This document shows positions 6,498-8,074 of a stretch of DNA of 8,074 nucleotides, one piece after another. Numbering within the stretch: position 1 is the first letter of the stretch; each line of letters begins with the position of its first letter. Origin of the DNA: Thermoplasmata archaeon. GTDB taxonomy: Archaea > Thermoplasmatota > Thermoplasmata > SG8-5. Below the pieces are notes generated by a model. The model ran no database searches, was not told the origin of the DNA, and worked only from the letters and a program-made list of their open reading frames with translations. A program made the translations under genes and the position numbers. The DNA is taken from NCBI GenBank assembly GCA_023136815.1, contig JAGLQM010000034.1, positions 1 through 8,074 of the forward strand, written 5' to 3'.

Positions 6498-7460
6498 TTA
6501 TCTTTGAATTTCTTTTCCAATGAGTGTGATATAGGCAATTAGAGACTCTAGTTGAATGCGGCTATTACTGCCTTCGACCATTCGGAATTCAATCTCACCC
6601 ATCTTGTCTATAAGTTTAACTTTTCCAAGTTCAGATATCTCAAGTTCGAAAACGCTGCGATGCATCTGGCGAATCACATCCTCGCCTGATAGACCATACT
6701 CCACAAGCAAGGCATCAAGACAGTCCCTGGCCTCAACAAACTTCCCGGCCAGAGCCAGTTCCATCATATTTATTATATCCTTGGGACGGCCGGTGGCACT
6801 GATTTTGAAAACAGTATCTGAATCAATTATTCCACCCAAGGCCGACGAAACCTGGAAGACATTTGTGGCCTTTCTGAGATCACCCCCAGCAACATAAAGC
6901 AGGGCATCCAGACCATCATCAGTTATGTCAATCTTCTCGGCTTTTGCTATGCGTTTTATGTATTCAATTACATCATCTGGAAGCAATGGTCTGAATCTAA
7001 AAACCGCGCACCGTGACTGAATTGGGTCAATTATCTTGGAAGAATAATTACATGACAAGATGAACCTGCAGGTACCGGAATATTTTTCCATGGTTCTACG
7101 AAGTGCAGCCTGGGCATCCGAAGTAAGTGCGTCGGCCTCATCAAGGAAGATTATCTTGAAAGAGATGGAACCCAATGGAGCGGTTCTGGCAAAGTCCTTG
7201 ATGGTTTTACGAACCACATCAATCCCTCTTTGATCCGATGCGTTTAATTCCTGAAAATTGGTTTGCCAATCATCTCCAAACATTTGCTTGGTAAGTGCAA
7301 TTGCACTGGTTGTTTTTCCGGTTCCCGCGGGACCGGCGAACATAAGATGGGGCATATTTGTGGTGCCAACATAGGCCTTCAATCGCTCGATAATCTCTCC
7401 ATGACCAACAATATCACCCAAAACTTTGGGACGGTATTTTTCAATCCACAGTTCTTTCAT
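6498..7460 (-). CDS. rfcS: Replication factor C small subunit (clamp loader AAA+ ATPase)
   Basis: This is the small subunit of the archaeal clamp loader, which uses ATP to open PCNA rings and load them on primer-template DNA. The 320-residue length is normal for the family. Visible motifs are the RFC N-terminal LWIEKYRPKVLGDIVG (4-19), Walker A GPAGTGKT (43-50), Walker B FLDEAD (105-110), sensor 1 around SCNYSS (136-141), the arginine-finger SRC motif (149-151) and the sensor 2 region GGDLRKATN (192-200). The C-terminal helical collar follows. The reading frame stays open to 7592, but ATG at 7458-7460 is chosen because AGGTGA sits four bases upstream and the family begins just before the EKYRP motif. 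The extra 44 residues would be antisense-like read-through of the TPR gene's last codons in another frame. It lies 10 bases after the TPR gene and is presumably co-transcribed with it. No large subunit (rfcL) is seen here. Confidence 0.97.
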   Translation of the reverse strand: MKELWIEKYRPKVLGDIVGHGEIIERLKAYVGTTNMPHLMFAGPAGTGKTTSAIALTKQMFGDDWQTNFQELNASDQRGIDVVRKTIKDFARTAPLGSISFKIIFLDEADALTSDAQAALRRTMEKYSGTCRFILSCNYSSKIIDPIQSRCAVFRFRPLLPDDVIEYIKRIAKAEKIDITDDGLDALLYVAGGDLRKATNVFQVSSALGGIIDSDTVFKISATGRPKDIINMMELALAGKFVEARDCLDALLVEYGLSGEDVIRQMHRSVFELEISELGKVKLIDKMGEIEFRMVEGSNSRIQLESLIAYITLIGKEIQR

Positions 7461-7464
7461 CGAG

Positions 7465-7470
7465 TCACCT
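7465..7470 (-). promoter_or_regulatory. Shine-Dalgarno site that fixes the rfcS start
   Basis: The minus strand reads AGGTGA, a near-perfect complement to the 3' end of archaeal 16S rRNA, followed by CTCG and then ATG. It directly abuts the TAA stop of the TPR gene (7471-7473). This selects the 320-residue RfcS start over the longer open frame. Confidence 0.85.
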
Positions 7471-8067
7471 TTATTTATTAACGATTGCCTGGAACTCAGG
7501 AGTGTCCCTGACCTTGTCAAATGAAGGGTCTGTCTTTGCCCTACCCCTGAACTCCTCTTCAATATCAACAGAACGGGTAAGGAACGGCACAACCAGTTTC
7601 AGATTGCCCTTCATTGCCTCAGCCAAGGATTTGTAATACCAGGCGGCTGCATTGCTCATCTCTCTCTTCACCACGTTATTGAGTGCTTCAATAGAATCAT
7701 CATATCTGCCAGACTTGAAATAAGCAGCCCCTTTGGTCAGGTAAGCATCAATATCATTGCTGTCGATAGCAATAAGCTGGTCAAAAGTGACAATTGCATC
7801 ATCATACGCCTCCAGAACGAACTGAACAGATCCCTTATTGTGCAAGGCAACCGTATCCAGTGGCACAATTTCAACAGCCCTGGTGAAGTATCCCAGAGCG
7901 GTTTCATAATTTTCGTTTTCAAAATAATAGTCACCAGCTTCATTGTGAAGGGTAGAATTATTCGGATCAGCCGCAATCTTGACGGCCCACGGATCGGCGT
8001 CTTCTGCTGAAGCTGCAGCGGAAGTTTGAGATTGGTTTCCTGCGTCATCCATTTCTGACAAAGGCAT
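7471..8067 (-). CDS. TPR-repeat protein, 5' end at or beyond the window edge
   Basis: This is a soluble protein of at least 198 residues, probably a protein-protein adaptor. After an acidic, Ser/Ala-rich N terminus, four tetratricopeptide repeats follow: from about residue 38 (LHNEAGDYYFENENYETALG), from about 72 (HNKGSVQFVLEAYDDAI), from about 106 (YLTKGAAYFKSGRYDDSIEA) and a more divergent one from about 140 (WYYKSLAEAMKGNL). The tail AKTDPSFDKVRDTPEFQAI is a typical capping motif after such repeats. The ATG at 8065-8067 is the first visible start, but only seven bases lie upstream. They are open in frame and show no Shine-Dalgarno site, so the true start may be outside the window; Met6 is another candidate. 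Its stop lies 10 bases before rfcS, so the two are almost certainly in one transcript. The partner is not evident. Confidence 0.88.
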   Translation of the reverse strand: MPLSEMDDAGNQSQTSAAASAEDADPWAVKIAADPNNSTLHNEAGDYYFENENYETALGYFTRAVEIVPLDTVALHNKGSVQFVLEAYDDAIVTFDQLIAIDSNDIDAYLTKGAAYFKSGRYDDSIEALNNVVKREMSNAAAWYYKSLAEAMKGNLKLVVPFLTRSVDIEEEFRGRAKTDPSFDKVRDTPEFQAIVNK

Positions 8068-8074
8068 TGGTTCA

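Noticed and set aside
7461..7592. The rfcS frame stays open upstream, giving a 364-residue version.
   Set aside because: The extra 44 residues overlap the TPR gene in another frame and have no RfcS similarity. The ATG at 7460 has a perfect AGGTGA and gives the family's usual length and N terminus.

Overview
The window looks like archaeal chromosome, most likely from a euryarchaeote of the Thermoplasmata type. This rests on a clamp-loader small subunit (RfcS) of archaeal length, a membrane-anchored FKBP prolyl isomerase with an inserted second domain, archaeal TATA-like promoter boxes with Shine-Dalgarno-led genes, and a giant helical-repeat protein with a zinc-finger tail. The phylum-level placement is inference; 'archaeal' is well supported. 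No rRNA, tRNA, CRISPR array or intact mobile element was seen.

All five genes lie on the minus strand, so the biological order runs from the right edge to the left. First comes a tetratricopeptide-repeat (TPR) protein (7471-8067, 5' end at or beyond the window edge). The RfcS gene (6498-7460) follows after 10 bases, clearly in the same transcript. After a 123-base gap holding a TATA-like box comes an 84-residue conserved-looking protein of unknown function (6120-6374). The FKBP gene (5180-6073) follows 46 bases later, with a small GCAA-loop hairpin between them. A 258-base gap then holds three mutually overlapping hairpins in the FKBP 3' region and a clear promoter for the last gene. That gene (275-4921, about 1,548 codons) encodes a giant protein of about 21 degenerate helical-hairpin repeats, a beta-sandwich-like domain, a C4HC3 RING/PHD-like zinc finger and a charged tail.

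The leftmost 274 bases contain no convincing intact gene. They hold direct and inverted AT-rich repeats related to those downstream of the FKBP gene, a strong hairpin, and a short plus-strand reading stretch that may be the decayed 3' end of an IS200/IS605-type tnpB.

Functionally, RfcS belongs to PCNA loading in DNA replication and repair. The FKBP should fold proteins on the outer face of the membrane. The TPR protein and the giant solenoid look like protein-interaction scaffolds. Apart from the TPR-RfcS pair, nothing shows that the genes share a pathway. The most interesting items are the giant repeat/RING-like protein and the related palindromic repeats on both sides of its gene.
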